Assembly: GCA_022539475.1 (NCBI GenBank)
Contig: VCMS01000152.1
Span: 83,933 to 147,932 of the forward strand
Direction: 5' to 3'
Source: Gracilaria domingensis
Lineage: Eukaryota; Rhodophyta; Florideophyceae; Gracilariales; Gracilariaceae
Length of the DNA stretch: 64,000 bases
Position numbers and translations under genes: made by a program. Below the pieces are notes generated by a model. That model was not told the DNA's origin, ran no database searches, and saw nothing but the letters and a program-made list of their open reading frames with translations. Every line of letters starts with the position of its first letter. Position 1 is the first letter of the stretch. This document shows positions 38,706-49,991 of this stretch, in pieces.

Positions 38706-40448
38706 ATGCCACAGGTAGGGGGGCATTGGGTCAGTCCGGATACGGAGTTCGACCATCGCCGCCACCCGGGTCGCCTTTCAATCTCGCAGCGCCGGGTGAT
38801 TGTGCCGTACCCTGTGGATCAATACGTTGACACTTCGGCCGAGTGGTTTGACGCGACGCGCTTCGCTGCTCTCCCAGTCCGTCCAGAAGTCGGATACCTC
38901 GTCGGTAACAAGCGTCTACGCGACGGCTCGTGGGAAGCCCGATGGGGACATATGCGCATTCGGCTCGACGAGGGACCTCGTTTCTATGCGGTTCTTTCCG
39001 AATCCGGAGTCCCTGCTGACATGCCATGGGTCCGGTGTCCTCAAGAACGCGACTACCAGAGGCGCTTGGCTGCTATGCTCATCCGTCTTCGGGAGGAGTA
39101 TGATACGAACGACAGCGCATGTCCGTTCCCGCCACCTGGCCATAACCTTCTTGCGCTCATCGCATGGGAGGTTCCACTTGACGGCTTTTATCTCATTGCG
39201 GAGCGTGAGCGATGGGGTGATGACATCAGCGACGAGGCCCGCATAAGAACCGGCCACGGTGTATTCTTTGGTTGGCACAACCAGGAATTTCATGACCTCC
39301 TTCGACCGAAGCGGCGGGGTCTTTATCTTTCCGTCGCGGCGGAGGAAGAGTGTTTCAAAGTGTCACGGTACCTTTGCGTGCCAAGTCCTCCGATTGCGGC
39401 TTACTACACCGGTCTCATGCTCACCCACGAGCGGATGGGCTACTTTGTCCGTGCAGTGTTGAAGACGGAATGGTGCGTGTTGGCTTTCTTCGCGTTCCTC
39501 TACGCTGCCCGAGACGGATTACCGATGCAATTGAAGTTTAGCGACTGGCGCCTTGCACGGGACCCCGACTTGGATGCTCCGACCGGACGGCTGATGAAGA
39601 TTCCTTGCGAGCTAGTTCGCTTCATCCGCCTGATCGGTGTCCAGAACATTGTCCGTGGTACTGACTTTGGTGCAGCGGAGGCGGACGCCCTACTGGATTA
39701 CGTTGTACGCATCGACTGGGACAAGACGCCGAACCCGGGGTATCTTTGGTATGATTTCGAAAACGACCGCTTCCCGGATATTCCCAGACATCCTGCAGAG
39801 CGAGACGACGGACGCGAGTACAAGAATAATCCTCCAATTCTTCCGGAGTCGGATTGCATGGATGCTCCACGGCAGTACGCCGAGCACTACTTTCCGCAGG
39901 CGCGCGGCTTCGTTCCGGAGTGCATCGCCGGCGGCCATCTTCAAAACACCGATAACGGGAGTGTGGAAGGAGAAGAGATTGATGCCGTTCCCGTAGTGGA
40001 AGTTCCCACGCCGGTCAGGGCCCAGGACACAGAGGTAGCCCAGGTTTGCTGGATGAACATCCAGCCGGAGCCGGGAACTGTCCTCCAACATCTTCACGAG
40101 TCATCCGTGACGGATGCGGCGCGGGACTTGTCCGACGACGGCACTCATCTCTCTGGGCGTGTGTACAAGGCGTATCAGAGCCTTAACGCACGCTGCGAGC
40201 AGCTCGAAGAACCGATTTCGGACAGCATAGTGCAGGCCCTGCAGCGTGCCAGAAAATGGGTTGAAACCGCCAAACTTCTTGACCGCTTCCGAGAGACGGT
40301 TGCCGGAGATTTCGTAACCATTATGGATGCCGTGAAGGAGGGTGCTGAGACGATAATGCGTGAAGAAGAGATTCAAGAAGTGACCTCAGCGCAGCCAGAA
40401 AACAAAACATCGAAGATTGCATCAACAATGCCGAACACGGAGCATTAG
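38706..40448 (+). CDS. antisense ORF of gypsy 1 (unknown protein)
   Basis: A 580-codon frame on the strand opposite to gag-pol, between pol and the 3' LTR. I recognise no domain. Visible features are a hydrophobic stretch ('WCVLAFFAFLYAARDGLPMQ'), a region 'MKIPCELVRFIRLIGVQNIV' with 'RIDWDKTPNPGYLWYDF' after it, an acidic low-complexity part, and a helical, coiled-coil-like end ('QALQRARKWVETAKLLDRF'). The middle resembles the opposite-sense ORF at 53795-56119 of the second gypsy element (IP..L...IR, then V..(V/I)DW, then Y..YD). ATG 38706-38708 follows CACGACA, as does the second ORF's ATG; the frame extends to 38637 only from GTG. A retroelement accessory or regulatory gene is inferred. 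Confidence 0.8.
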   Translation: MPQVGGHWVSPDTEFDHRRHPGRLSISQRRVIVPYPVDQYVDTSAEWFDATRFAALPVRPEVGYLVGNKRLRDGSWEARWGHMRIRLDEGPRFYAVLSESGVPADMPWVRCPQERDYQRRLAAMLIRLREEYDTNDSACPFPPPGHNLLALIAWEVPLDGFYLIAERERWGDDISDEARIRTGHGVFFGWHNQEFHDLLRPKRRGLYLSVAAEEECFKVSRYLCVPSPPIAAYYTGLMLTHERMGYFVRAVLKTEWCVLAFFAFLYAARDGLPMQLKFSDWRLARDPDLDAPTGRLMKIPCELVRFIRLIGVQNIVRGTDFGAAEADALLDYVVRIDWDKTPNPGYLWYDFENDRFPDIPRHPAERDDGREYKNNPPILPESDCMDAPRQYAEHYFPQARGFVPECIAGGHLQNTDNGSVEGEEIDAVPVVEVPTPVRAQDTEVAQVCWMNIQPEPGTVLQHLHESSVTDAARDLSDDGTHLSGRVYKAYQSLNARCEQLEEPISDSIVQALQRARKWVETAKLLDRFRETVAGDFVTIMDAVKEGAETIMREEEIQEVTSAQPENKTSKIASTMPNTEH

Positions 40449-41071
40449 ATCGTGTCAGTCGAGAGCGATAATCCACTCTGTGGACAGCAATGCTGCTCAA
40501 ATAAACTCTTTGAATTTTTTGAGAGCTCCTGTACCGCCATGCACGAGCGCACGCTTGGTAACCGATTCGGTAATCAGTAATGCGCGTAGGGCGTGCGCGC
40601 TGGCACTCAAAAAATCCTAAGTATTTTGAGGGCGCCAGGAGCGCAAATCGCGTGTTTTCAGCCTCTGAAACGGCCTCGTTTCCGAGATATCAGGCAAAAG
40701 AGTAATCGCCGTTTTTGACCGTTTGCGGAGGGGTAATTTCCGCGACAGATATTTTGATTATCCTTGCAAGTAGCCTCTGGCGCTTCCAGGCGCTCCCTGC
40801 CGTATGCGGGCCTAGAGAGCATGCGCGCCTGGTGCTGTCGCTCCCCGTTGCATGGTGCGTCCTTGCTGGGCGCCGCCGCGTGCACCGCGTCCTTGCTGGG
40901 TTCTACAGCGCGTGCTGCGCATTGCGCAAAGTGCTCAAACGCATTCCGTGTGCCGTCTCCTTTCATCTGTGCTTCGTGTGCTGAGGCAATGAGCCGACAC
41001 GGAGAAGAGCGCTGCTACGAAGAAGCAATGTCAATTAGACATGACGCTGGAACCTGTTTTGAGAGGGATCA
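40449..41071. other. spacer between convergent antisense ORF and pol
   Basis: No gene. An imperfect hairpin at 40600-40638 (CTGGCACTCAAAA against TTTTGAGGGCGCCAG) sits between the two convergent 3' ends and could aid 3'-end formation. A 14-bp repeat (GCGTCCTTGCTGGG) occurs twice near 40857 and 40888. Confidence 0.55.
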
Positions 41072-44000
41072 TTACCGCTTCGGAGCTTCCTGCTTCCGAG
41101 TTGTTTGGCGCTTCTTGCCCCCCTTCTTAGATTTCGATGCGTCCTCGACAGCCATTCGACGGAAGTATCGTTCCACAAAGTTGTGTGGGATGTTCCGTCT
41201 TGGTTCCCACGTAGACTTCTTGAAACCGTACCACTTTACTCGTACGAGCTCCTCACCGTCTTCGGCTGTACCGTGGCCGGTGACCTTCTCCACGACCCAT
41301 TCTTTCTCCGTATCTGGGTGGGGTGTGGCCGCAGTAGGTTCGGATGTAGCCGGTGTCGGATCAGCGGGAACCGGAGTTTCAGCGGTACCGTCGTCAGTCG
41401 GTGCATGTTCGTCGCGTGACGGCGTGGGGTCAGATTCCGAGTGCGGTGCTTGTGAACGGGGGTCCATTTCCGTTCCGGTTGTACCATCAAGGCTTTTATC
41501 GGCAATGCTATCCCTTTCTTCGGAAATAGGAGAGGGTGCCGATACGGGATTAGATTCGGTGACGGGGGTGGGGGTTGCGCTCTCCTCGGAGACAGGAGTG
41601 GGCGCCGCCGTCACTCGGTCAATACTAACGATATCGTGCAACCCGTCGATGTCCAGTGTGACAGTGGTTTCAGTAGCACGAACGACCTTATACGGACCTT
41701 CCGAAGCCGGTAATAGTTTTTTGACGATATCTTCGTACTCGGTAGAATTCTTCTTCCGAGGCGGAGCGTCTAAGTAAACCATATCCCCTTCCTTAAAGGT
41801 CGGAGTGTACCGTATCCGGGAATCAAAGGAGGCTTTGTAGCGCTCCTGCGATTTGCCTAGTTTGGTGTAGGCAAGCTTGATTAGTTTCGAGATGCGGGCG
41901 CGTGTTACGCGACGGGATTCTGCCGTTGTCGGGTGCAGAGATGCCGTTTGCGGGAGAGCTGACGTAGGCTCGTCGAGCACGATCCCGGGGGGGTGCCGCG
42001 TAAGCGAGAGGTCGAAGGGAGTGAATCCGGTTGAGCGGTGAACCTGCAGGTTGTACCCGTACACCAACGGCTGGACCAACTTATCCCAGTCCTTCTGGTG
42101 CTCTGCTACGTAATGCCGCAAGCGGTTCACCAAAACCTTATTGAACCTTTCGGCCTGCCCGTTCGTCTGCGGATGATATGCCGTCGTGAGAGCGTGCGTA
42201 ATACCGAGATCAGCAGAGAGCGACTCGAAGTACTTGGCGACGAACTGCGGGCCATTGTCGGTGAGGAGGTAAGTGGGAATCCCGTAAGGGTAGACCCAAT
42301 TCTCGAGGAACGCGATAGCGATATCAGCGGCCTTCGTGTCCGACAGCGGTATGGCTCGAGTGAGCTTAGTAAAGCGGTCCGTTATCACCAATATGTATCT
42401 CTTTCCGCGTCCGGTTTTCGGCAATGGTCCGAGTATGTCCATGGCCACAAACTCGAAGGGACCCGTTGCCGGGAACAACTTCAAGTATTTTTGGTTCCTG
42501 AAATGAGTTCCGCGAACGGCTCGACACGGTTCACACCGAGAGACGGTCTCAAATACATGCTGCGACATGAGTGGCCAGTAGAAATCCCGACGTAGGGTGT
42601 AGTACATCTTGATTGCACCGGGGTGTCCAGCCAAGCGTTGGAAATGAGCGAGTTCAAGAACTCTTTCCCGTAGGGACTCCGGTACGACTCTCTGTACTGC
42701 TCCGTCGATCGGTGATATTCTGCACAGTATCCCGGAACGGTTGTAGTCAAACTGGGACTTAGGATCTCCGACGGATTCGGCCTTAGCTTTGCAGAAAGGG
42801 TCCCTCGCCTGGGCGGCAATGAACTCTTCAACCGTTATCGGAGTGACGTCAGGTTGCTCCGGGACGGTTGTGAATACATGCAAGGGCTCACCGTCATCGG
42901 TGATTGTTGGCCAGTTGATCAGCGCGTCCTTGATGACTTCTCCGTTAACGAGGACATCTGCCACAACATAGTCCGTGTCGGTCTCCATCTCTTCTATGAA
43001 CAGGCATGGGATTTCATCCTCCAAAGGCGTCTCATCATTTCCGTCGGTCGGCATCCGTGACACTGCGTCGGCAGGAAGATGTTTTATGCCGGGTCGGTAG
43101 TGCACCTCAAAGTCAAACTCTGCGAGGCGTAGACGCCACCTCGCGAGTCTTCCCGTAGCGTCGGTTATATTGAGGAGCCAGCGCAAAGCGTTGTGATCCG
43201 TTCGAACTACAAAACGTTGTCCTTCCAGGTATGGCCTTAGAAGTAGCATGCTCCATACGATGGCCAGGCACTCTCGCTCAGAGGTGCTGTAGTTCCTTTC
43301 CGGCGCGGTTAACGAACGGCTCCAGTATCCGATTGGGCGGTAGTCTTTCTCGTCTTCTTGCTGCTGTAGCAGAGTACATCCGACTTGACGGTCACAGGCG
43401 TCCGTCTCCAAGATGTAGGGCTTTCCGGGTTTCGGTAAAGATAGAATTGGAGGGGAGGTGAGCCTCTTCTTCAGTTCTTCGAACGCCTCCATATCTTCTT
43501 CCGAGAACGGTTCGAGGTCGACAGGTTGGTCCTTCTCAAGCTTCCGGTTCAGCGGGTGGGCGATCCTTGCAAAGTTCGGCACGAAGCGTCTGTAGACATT
43601 GGAGAGACCTAGGAACGCCCGGAGCTCGGTCTGTGTCCGTGGTGGTTTAGCTTTTGTCACAGCGTCACAAGTCTTCGACGCCACTTGAAGCTTCCCGGGT
43701 CGGATCACATGTCCCAGGTAATCAACTGCTGACTGGAAGAAGAAGCACTTCTTCAATTTCAGTGTTATTCCGGCTTCTCGGAGTAGGTCAAGTACCTTAG
43801 CTAGGTGTCGGTAATGATCCGTGACGGAGCTCGAGTAGATTATGACATCGTCGAGATACACGATAGCAAATTGCCAACGAACCTTATTCAGGATGACATC
43901 TATAGCTCTTTGAAACGTCGCAGGGGCGTTCTTCAAACCAAATGGCATCCGAATAAAGCGGTAGAGACCCACGTGGGAGGTGAAAGTAGTTTTGTCCCTA

Positions 44001-44303
44001 TCGGGCTTGTCTATTTCCACTTGCCAATACCCCGAGTTGGCGTCAAGGGTAGAGAACACTCTTGCGTCTCCCAGTGAATCAATGCATTCATCCATCCGTG
44101 GTATCGGGTAAGAGTCACGAACTGTGACGGCGTTGAGCTTTCTGTAATCGATGCAGAAGCGCCAGGAGCCATCCTTCTTCAAGGCGATGACGACGGGGCT
44201 AGCCCACTCTGCCGAAGACGGTTCAATTACTCCTTCCCTCAACATCTTTGTGATTTGCTCCTTCTCCCATTCTCGGGCCTTCTGACGGGATCGGTAAGGG
44301 GGC
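41072..44303 (-). CDS. pol: gypsy 1 pol: RT-RNase H-integrase-chromodomain (partial, enters gap)
   Basis: About 1,077 codons with no stop from the assembly gap to 41072. Reverse transcriptase: 'GVIEPSSAEWASPVV', 'FSTLDANSGYWQVEI' with the motif A Asp, 'MPFGLKNAPATFQRAI' and the 'VYLDDVIIYS' active site. RNase H: 'LETDACDRQVGCTLLQQ' and 'LRWLLNITDATG'. Integrase: a zinc-binding part ('HFQRLAGHPGAIKMYYTL', 'CEPCRAVRG'), then 'MDILGPLPKTG', 'LTDNGPQFV' and 'YHPQTNGQAERFNKVL' (D, D, E). Chromodomain near the end: 'EWVVEKVTGHG', 'VRVKWYGFKKSTWEPRRNIP'. All catalytic residues are present, so pol appears competent where sequenced. The 5' part of pol (protease) lies in the gap. Confidence 0.95.
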
Positions 44304-45185
44304 NNNNNNNNNNNNNNNNNNNNNNNNNNNNNNNNNNNNNNNNNNNNNNNNNNNNNNNNNNNNNNNNNNNNNNNNNNNNNNNNNNNNNNNNNNNNNNNNN
44401 NNNNNNNNNNNNNNNNNNNNNNNNNNNNNNNNNNNNNNNNNNNNNNNNNNNNNNNNNNNNNNNNNNNNNNNNNNNNNNNNNNNNNNNNNNNNNNNNNNNN
44501 NNNNNNNNNNNNNNNNNNNNNNNNNNNNNNNNNNNNNNNNNNNNNNNNNNNNNNNNNNNNNNNNNNNNNNNNNNNNNNNNNNNNNNNNNNNNNNNNNNNN
44601 NNNNNNNNNNNNNNNNNNNNNNNNNNNNNNNNNNNNNNNNNNNNNNNNNNNNNNNNNNNNNNNNNNNNNNNNNNNNNNNNNNNNNNNNNNNNNNNNNNNN
44701 NNNNNNNNNNNNNNNNNNNNNNNNNNNNNNNNNNNNNNNNNNNNNNNNNNNNNNNNNNNNNNNNNNNNNNNNNNNNNNNNNNNNNNNNNNNNNNNNNNNN
44801 NNNNNNNNNNNNNNNNNNNNNNNNNNNNNNNNNNNNNNNNNNNNNNNNNNNNNNNNNNNNNNNNNNNNNNNNNNNNNNNNNNNNNNNNNNNNNNNNNNNN
44901 NNNNNNNNNNNNNNNNNNNNNNNNNNNNNNNNNNNNNNNNNNNNNNNNNNNNNNNNNNNNNNNNNNNNNNNNNNNNNNNNNNNNNNNNNNNNNNNNNNNN
45001 NNNNNNNNNNNNNNNNNNNNNNNNNNNNNNNNNNNNNNNNNNNNNNNNNNNNNNNNNNNNNNNNNNNNNNNNNNNNNNNNNNNNNNNNNNNNNNNNNNNN
45101 NNNNNNNNNNNNNNNNNNNNNNNNNNNNNNNNNNNNNNNNNNNNNNNNNNNNNNNNNNNNNNNNNNNNNNNNNNNNNNNNNNNNN
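44304..45185. other. assembly gap (882 Ns)
   Basis: Unknown bases within pol of gypsy 1; frames crossing it are not informative. Its size may be an estimate. Confidence 1.
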
Positions 45186-45895
45186 GGAGCCTTGATCGGT
45201 AATAACTGAGACTCCATCCGGGCGGTTAAAGCGGGGTGGTGTACAGGTTTGGGGATGCTCTTGTGTCAGACCTTGTTGATCAATCCGTGTTAGGCGGGGC
45301 CTTGTGATAGAGGGCTGGTCAGGATTTGTAGTTCTGACTCTAAACAAGTAAACCGGTTTCGGAAGTGTCAATCTCACAGTTCAACACTTTCATGATGGAG
45401 TCTTCTTCGCACGGCTTTCCGTTCAACGGCTGGACCTCTTGAGCTGTCATCCTTGCAGGGCGCGCGCTATACGCGTCCTGCTGAGTCGTTTTCCTCCTCT
45501 TCAGGATGATGTGGGTTCTTCCTCCTTGCAGGATAAGGCCGAACGGCGGGGACTTCTATTGGTGGTTGAGAATTCCGGGATCGAGCGGTATTGTCGGCGG
45601 AAACTTCCCGGCTACCGACATCCGGGTCGACGTCCCTGGTCCAGTAATGGGCATCCGAGGGCGGGAAATAACTTCATCAAGCCGAATGGGTGTATTTTGC
45701 TCACGTTGCTGTAGCAACTTGTTCCGGACTTCGGCAGGCATCATCGCAGCAGGGCGGGTAGTTGATCAAGCATAAACGACATGCTGGGTTCGGTCGCGGG
45801 TCAAAGGATTGTCGAGGGCGTTTGGTATGCCGAGTATGGTGTTGAAGGCTCGTGCTCTGACCCATCTGGGGAGGTGAAGCGGTACTGTGCTGGTA
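45186..45895 (-). other. gypsy 1 gag-pol junction region, degraded
   Basis: About 700 bp between the gap and the recognisable gag. Frames are short. It presumably held the end of gag and the start of pol, but nothing is recognisable enough to name. Confidence 0.4.
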
Positions 45896-47816
45896 TCAGA
45901 CGGGGAAGGAGACGCTCGGCGAGGGCAACACTGCTAGGGCTTCCAGCTGGTTTTTACTCGGACCTCGTCTAGTATCCGTTTCGGTAAGGAGAGCTCGCGT
46001 ACGCGACTGCGTCGCGTCACGGGCTTTCTCGACTCGTGGAATGACTTCCTTTCGCCACGGTGAGTATCTCCTAGACGTTCTGCAATAGTCAACTGCCTGA
46101 ATCCGATCTTCGGGTGTGTTCAGATGATTGCGGACGCGGCCGCGGATCGCTGGTAGTAAACCTTCCACGAATAAAGCCTTCAACGCGAATCAGTGAACTG
46201 TTACCGCAGCGGAGATTCTTCTTCCCAAGCGGTCCGCAGAATTCACTTTCCGTAATTCCGGAACTCTGCCGATAAGTTGTTATATGGTGATACGCTTCCC
46301 GCGATGACTTCGTCAGTAGCGTACGTCTCCAGGAGATGGTTCACGCACCTCCGGATAGGATCGTAGAGCTCATCGTCCTCATCCGAATCCACGGCTCCTG
46401 ACTCGCCCGAGATACGGTTCTTGACGAGCTCTTAAGCCGAGCTGGATGTGAAAACTGAAGAGCCAGAACTTGCAAGCTTCCTTCTGAATTGCGTTCTGTT
46501 GCATGCGGGTTCTTCAACGTTCACTGGAGAAACTTGAGGACCGTGAATCGGATGTTCCCAACTGATTCTCGGGCAATCTGCAATGCCATCCGTTTAGCGG
46601 ACTTCGCGACTGTCCGGGCCACTTTAGCATTGTACTTTCCGGAACGGTTCATCAAGCGGTAGGTCTTGAAGCTCAGGACCTTGGCGAACTCCCGATTGTT
46701 CGGCTTGATTCGCCGGATACGGGAGACATCAGATTCGTCTTCCGTATCACTGGATTGACTCGAATCAGAGTCAGAATGCTCCGAGTCGGTATCGGAGTCG
46801 GAGTTTCCATAACGAGTATGACGCGACCCTCGACGCTTCCTATTACGGTTCTTCCTTTTGTTACGCTTCTTTTTGTCCGGGTTCGGGATGACGTTCGGCG
46901 TGCCCCGCGCAGTCTCCCTACTGCGGAGGAGGCCATCCGAATCCGGTACCAGAACTGGATCGACGTTCGACGTGCCCCGCACAAGTTCTTGATTGTGGAG
47001 GAGGCCATCCGAGTTCGGGTTCATCCGAGCCGGTAAGGGGTTCGACGTGCCTCGAATGGTATCTGCTTCATTGAGGAGCCCTTCCAACCTCGGGTTCGAG
47101 CGACGTTCGACGTGCCCACCGCGATCTGCCCATCACCGGGGAGGCCGCCCGCATTGTATACTTCATCCCCTTGAGGGTTCAGCGCGAGTTGCCCTGTCGG
47201 GGTGACCAAGTTGCTGCACCACATCCCTTGCCGGTGGAGGTTGGGGGTATGATCCAGCAGGCAGTAGGCGATGCCTGCGGAGTTGGTTCGCGACTTCACT
47301 TTCCACAGTTTCAACCACCACATCGGTTACAACCGAAGCATTCCGAAGACGGGTGGACACAGTCTCCACGATCACAGGGAGCTGCGTTTCTATACCGGAC
47401 CGGACCCGTTGTTCAAGGACACTGTCTACCTGAACAGGCACACGATTAGAGAGTTCCTCCGTTAACCACCTCTCTAACTGGGGTAGGAGGGAGGCAAAAT
47501 CCGAGACGGTCGCTGCGTCTAACATGGCGGAGATTGCCGATTCGGGGCCACGGGTCTGCACACGAGGTGCTGGTCCAGGGTCTCCTCTTCCAACTTCCGT
47601 GTTCTGGGGTGCTTCTCCGGTGCGGCGGAGCAAACGCTCCGGGTTATCCACTTGTGGTACGAGTCCTTGCGGCTCACTGCGGCTACTGTTCGACCGCGGG
47701 GGCGGCAGAGAGAGCGCAGGTGGGTTCGATTCGGCCCTGCCGGTAGTCACACGAGCCGAAACAGACTTTGGACGAGCAAGCTCGTCGAGCCGAGAGGACT
47801 TCGACTTTGAAGACAT
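45896..47816 (-). pseudogene. gag: gypsy 1 gag, broken
   Basis: Gag sequence is spread over at least three frames: 47816-47163 (Ser/Pro/Arg-rich start, ATG 47814-47816), 47087-46521 (a Lys/Arg block, 'NSDSDTDSEHSDSDSSQSSD', 'VLSFKTYRLMNRSGKYN') and 46183-45896 ('ALFVEGLLPAIRGRVRNHL'). The segments align in order with gag of the second gypsy element ('DSDSSQSSG', 'LLSYRYYRLEDSSLNR', 'LFIKGLNPAIRTLV'), which shows they are parts of one gene. Stops and shifts between them mean this copy cannot make an intact Gag, in contrast with its intact pol. Confidence 0.75.
46895..47180 (-). repeat. tandem repeat in gypsy 1 gag
   Basis: Three or four degenerate repeats of roughly 80-90 bp, each with a TTCGACGTGCC-like core on the plus strand. 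On the minus strand they code variants of 'GLL-(E/N)-x-(A/T)-x-RGT-(S/P)-NV' ('LVRGTSNV', 'TARGTPNV', 'TIRGTSN'). Confidence 0.7.
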
Positions 47817-47893
47817 GAGGGGTTGTGAAGCTTTTTAGGCTACTCCTTACTTCCGATACGGCAAAAACGAATCTATTCTTCCACGAGAAACCG

Positions 47894-47911
47894 TTCTAGG
47901 TCGGGAGACCA
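47894..47911 (-). promoter_or_regulatory. putative gypsy 1 primer-binding site
   Basis: Two bases inside the 5' LTR, the minus strand reads TGGTCTCCCGACCTAG, with the TGG expected opposite a tRNA CCA end. The matching tRNA was not identified. Confidence 0.5.
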
Positions 47912-47913
47912 GT

Positions 47914-48464
47914 TGTGAGATAGTGCGCGCGAGCGACTACTCAAGAGAATGTCCGGGAACGGTGGTGTGGATGCGCGGCACACCGGGGTGTAAGGCCGTG
48001 TGAGCTGCCGAGTCGGGAAAAGACGGTCGTTGAAGGTGCGGAGTAGTCCACGGCACTCTGTGGTGAAACCGGAGTACGGAGACACGCGCAGTCCAGAAAG
48101 GTACCACGCGCCTAGCCAGAGAGCCGGTGCAACGGTAGTGATATCGCCGCAGAACAGCCTGTGCAGGTCTTAGACAAGCTGGGTTCCTACTACGACTTAG
48201 GATCCGTGCCACGGGAAACAAGACGAAGAACCTAGTAGGAAGTACCTTGGTTTACTGTCATGGTGGCTACAGCCGAGCTGGCGAAAATAAATACCTCGTC
48301 CGGCGTCGCCACACACGTGTACGACTTACCGATCACGGGGCACTAGCTGCCACCGGCATACACGTGGACTACTACTACTACTATATCTACTACAACAATG
48401 TCATCCGACGAGCGGGTTTCCTTACAGTGCCACCACTGCAACCGTCACGGCACAGTATCTTACA
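47914..48464 (-). repeat. gypsy 1, 5' LTR
   Basis: 551 bp with TG...CA ends, paired with 37950-38504. It contains a trinucleotide ACT run near 48368. Its right edge cuts into the copia element. Confidence 0.93.
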
Positions 48465-48505
48465 AGTAGCTGAACGGCGATCGTACGATGAAAATCAAGT
48501 TTAAG

Positions 48506-49088
48506 CTAAGCAGCAAGTGTGGTGGCTATATCAAAGAGATCAGAAAGTGCGATAACTTCCCCGAATATAGCCGAACGTGTAATGCGGCGTGCTTTGTACG
48601 ACTTAAAGCTAATGGGGATGACCTTTCCAGTATGATCACCGAAAAAACGTATATGTCCTAGTTGCGATGAGAAGTTAGCATTATTAGCAAATGATGAATC
48701 GGAGTATCCAATGATGCGAAGAGAGTTTGGGTCCAGGGAGGGGAATTGAATAACCACATCATGAGCCTTGGCATATCGTATGGCACGGTTGAGTCGTAAG
48801 ATGATAGAAGAACTATTCTTGCGGAACATTTCTTCAGTGACTTGCGCCATCTGAGAGATTTCGAATGAACAGTCGGGGCGAGAGTTGTCAGGCCAAGCCA
48901 GCTTCATTCGCATTGACCGAAACAGTTGAAAGCTGGCAGTGGGTTGCAATTCTTCCATCTTCCGTAGGTAGCTCGGTTGGTCCATTCGGATGGTTCCGTA
49001 GGAGTTGCGTGAAAGGTTGAATCCATTGAATGGGCTTGGCAGATGTTGATCGTCTGTCATTTGAAATCACTCTTTGCTTCTGCTGCAA
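48506..49088 (-). pseudogene. copia RT end and RNase H, truncated
   Basis: Contains 'SFEISQMAQVTEEMFRKNSS', 'RAIRYAKAHDVVIQFP' and the copia RNase H core 'RIIGYSDSSFANNANFSSQL' (first catalytic Asp in GYSD) followed by 'GEVIALSDLFDIATTLA' before a TAG. The last part of RNase H is missing. Confidence 0.8.
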
Positions 49089-49979
49089 GCCCGATTTATA
49101 TTCGTCGTTCCCAGGTCTGATCCAGTCGTCGACATCATGTCGTGCTATGATAGCAACCAGAGAGATCTTTTAGCAAGCGTTCGCCAAGCATAACGTAAAG
49201 GGCTGGGCTGAGCGTAGTGGGGTCATGTGAAGGTCCTCGCGGTGATGTTGGTTGATGGTTCTGTACCATAGGTCGCCGGATTCACATAGTCCGTATAATG
49301 GCTTCAGAACTTGTAGACACTGCGAAGGATTTAGCTCGAATTCTGGTACGGGCTTGGTGATGAACACATTGCGCGAAAGTAGCTCGGCTGATTGCAGATA
49401 TGGTTGACGTATGTCAGAGGTCCACATGTCAAAACCGTGCAATGCAGCGAGGGCTAAAAGAAGACGAATCGATTGCGGTTGAAGCGTGGCGGAGTTGTGA
49501 ACCATCATGTTCTTCAACTTATCCCGATGTCCTCCGATAACGTAGCGTGCACGGTACTTGACCTTGCCGTCTTCAGTGGAATTAAGGGCGAAAACGAATC
49601 TGCCAGGCCGTATGCTGGCATTGCTTGGAACTTCTTCACGAAGAATGGTCTTGAAGGTTCCACGTTCCAGCAGGCCGCGAATCTCTGAACGCTTTGCACC
49701 GTCTATTTCTTTGGAATGTACTCGAGGGTCTCCCTTATCCAAGATCTCTGTGAGGTAGAAATCCTCTTCTTGTGGCGATCGAAAATGAGAGAGAGAGTCG
49801 TTCAAATTGCTGAAGAAAGAATTTGCGAGCGTCTCGGGTTCGTAGTAGGGTTTGACTTGTGCTAATCCAAAGGGCTTAGCGGCTTCAATTCGGTCTTCCT
49901 GAACATAGAGGAGCTTCCTGGATTCATCGATGGCTTCGACAGTGAAAGGGCCTAACCATTCTTCAATGAGATTTTCCAC
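49089..49979 (-). pseudogene. copia reverse transcriptase, frameshifted
   Basis: The frame has '[20 protein letters not shown]', '[20 protein letters not shown]', '[19 protein letters not shown]' and '[18 protein letters not shown]', the copia RT fingers and palm, with the motif A Asp in '[10 protein letters not shown]'. After a stop at 49170 another frame reads 'DVDDWIRPGNDEYKSGLQQ', the (x)VDD active-site region. At least one frameshift makes it inactive. Confidence 0.8.
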
Positions 49980-49991
49980 GACCTTCTCCCT

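Larger units (their letters stand above)
37950..48464 (-). mobile_element. Ty3/gypsy chromovirus 1, LTR retrotransposon
   Basis: A 10.5-kb element read right to left: 5' LTR (47914-48464), degraded gag (about 47816-45896), an assembly gap, pol ending in a chromodomain (44303-41072), an ORF of opposite sense (38706-40448), a purine tract and the 3' LTR (37950-38504). The order RT-RNase H-integrase defines Ty3/gypsy and the C-terminal chromodomain defines chromoviruses. The LTRs differ at about two dozen of 555 positions by eye, so the insertion is not recent or the copies come from different elements. The 5-bp flanks (ATCTT and AGTAG) do not match, so no target-site duplication is present. Confidence 0.9.

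Noticed and set aside
44223..45377. Long frames on both strands across the N run
   Set aside because: They are open only because Ns translate as unknown residues.
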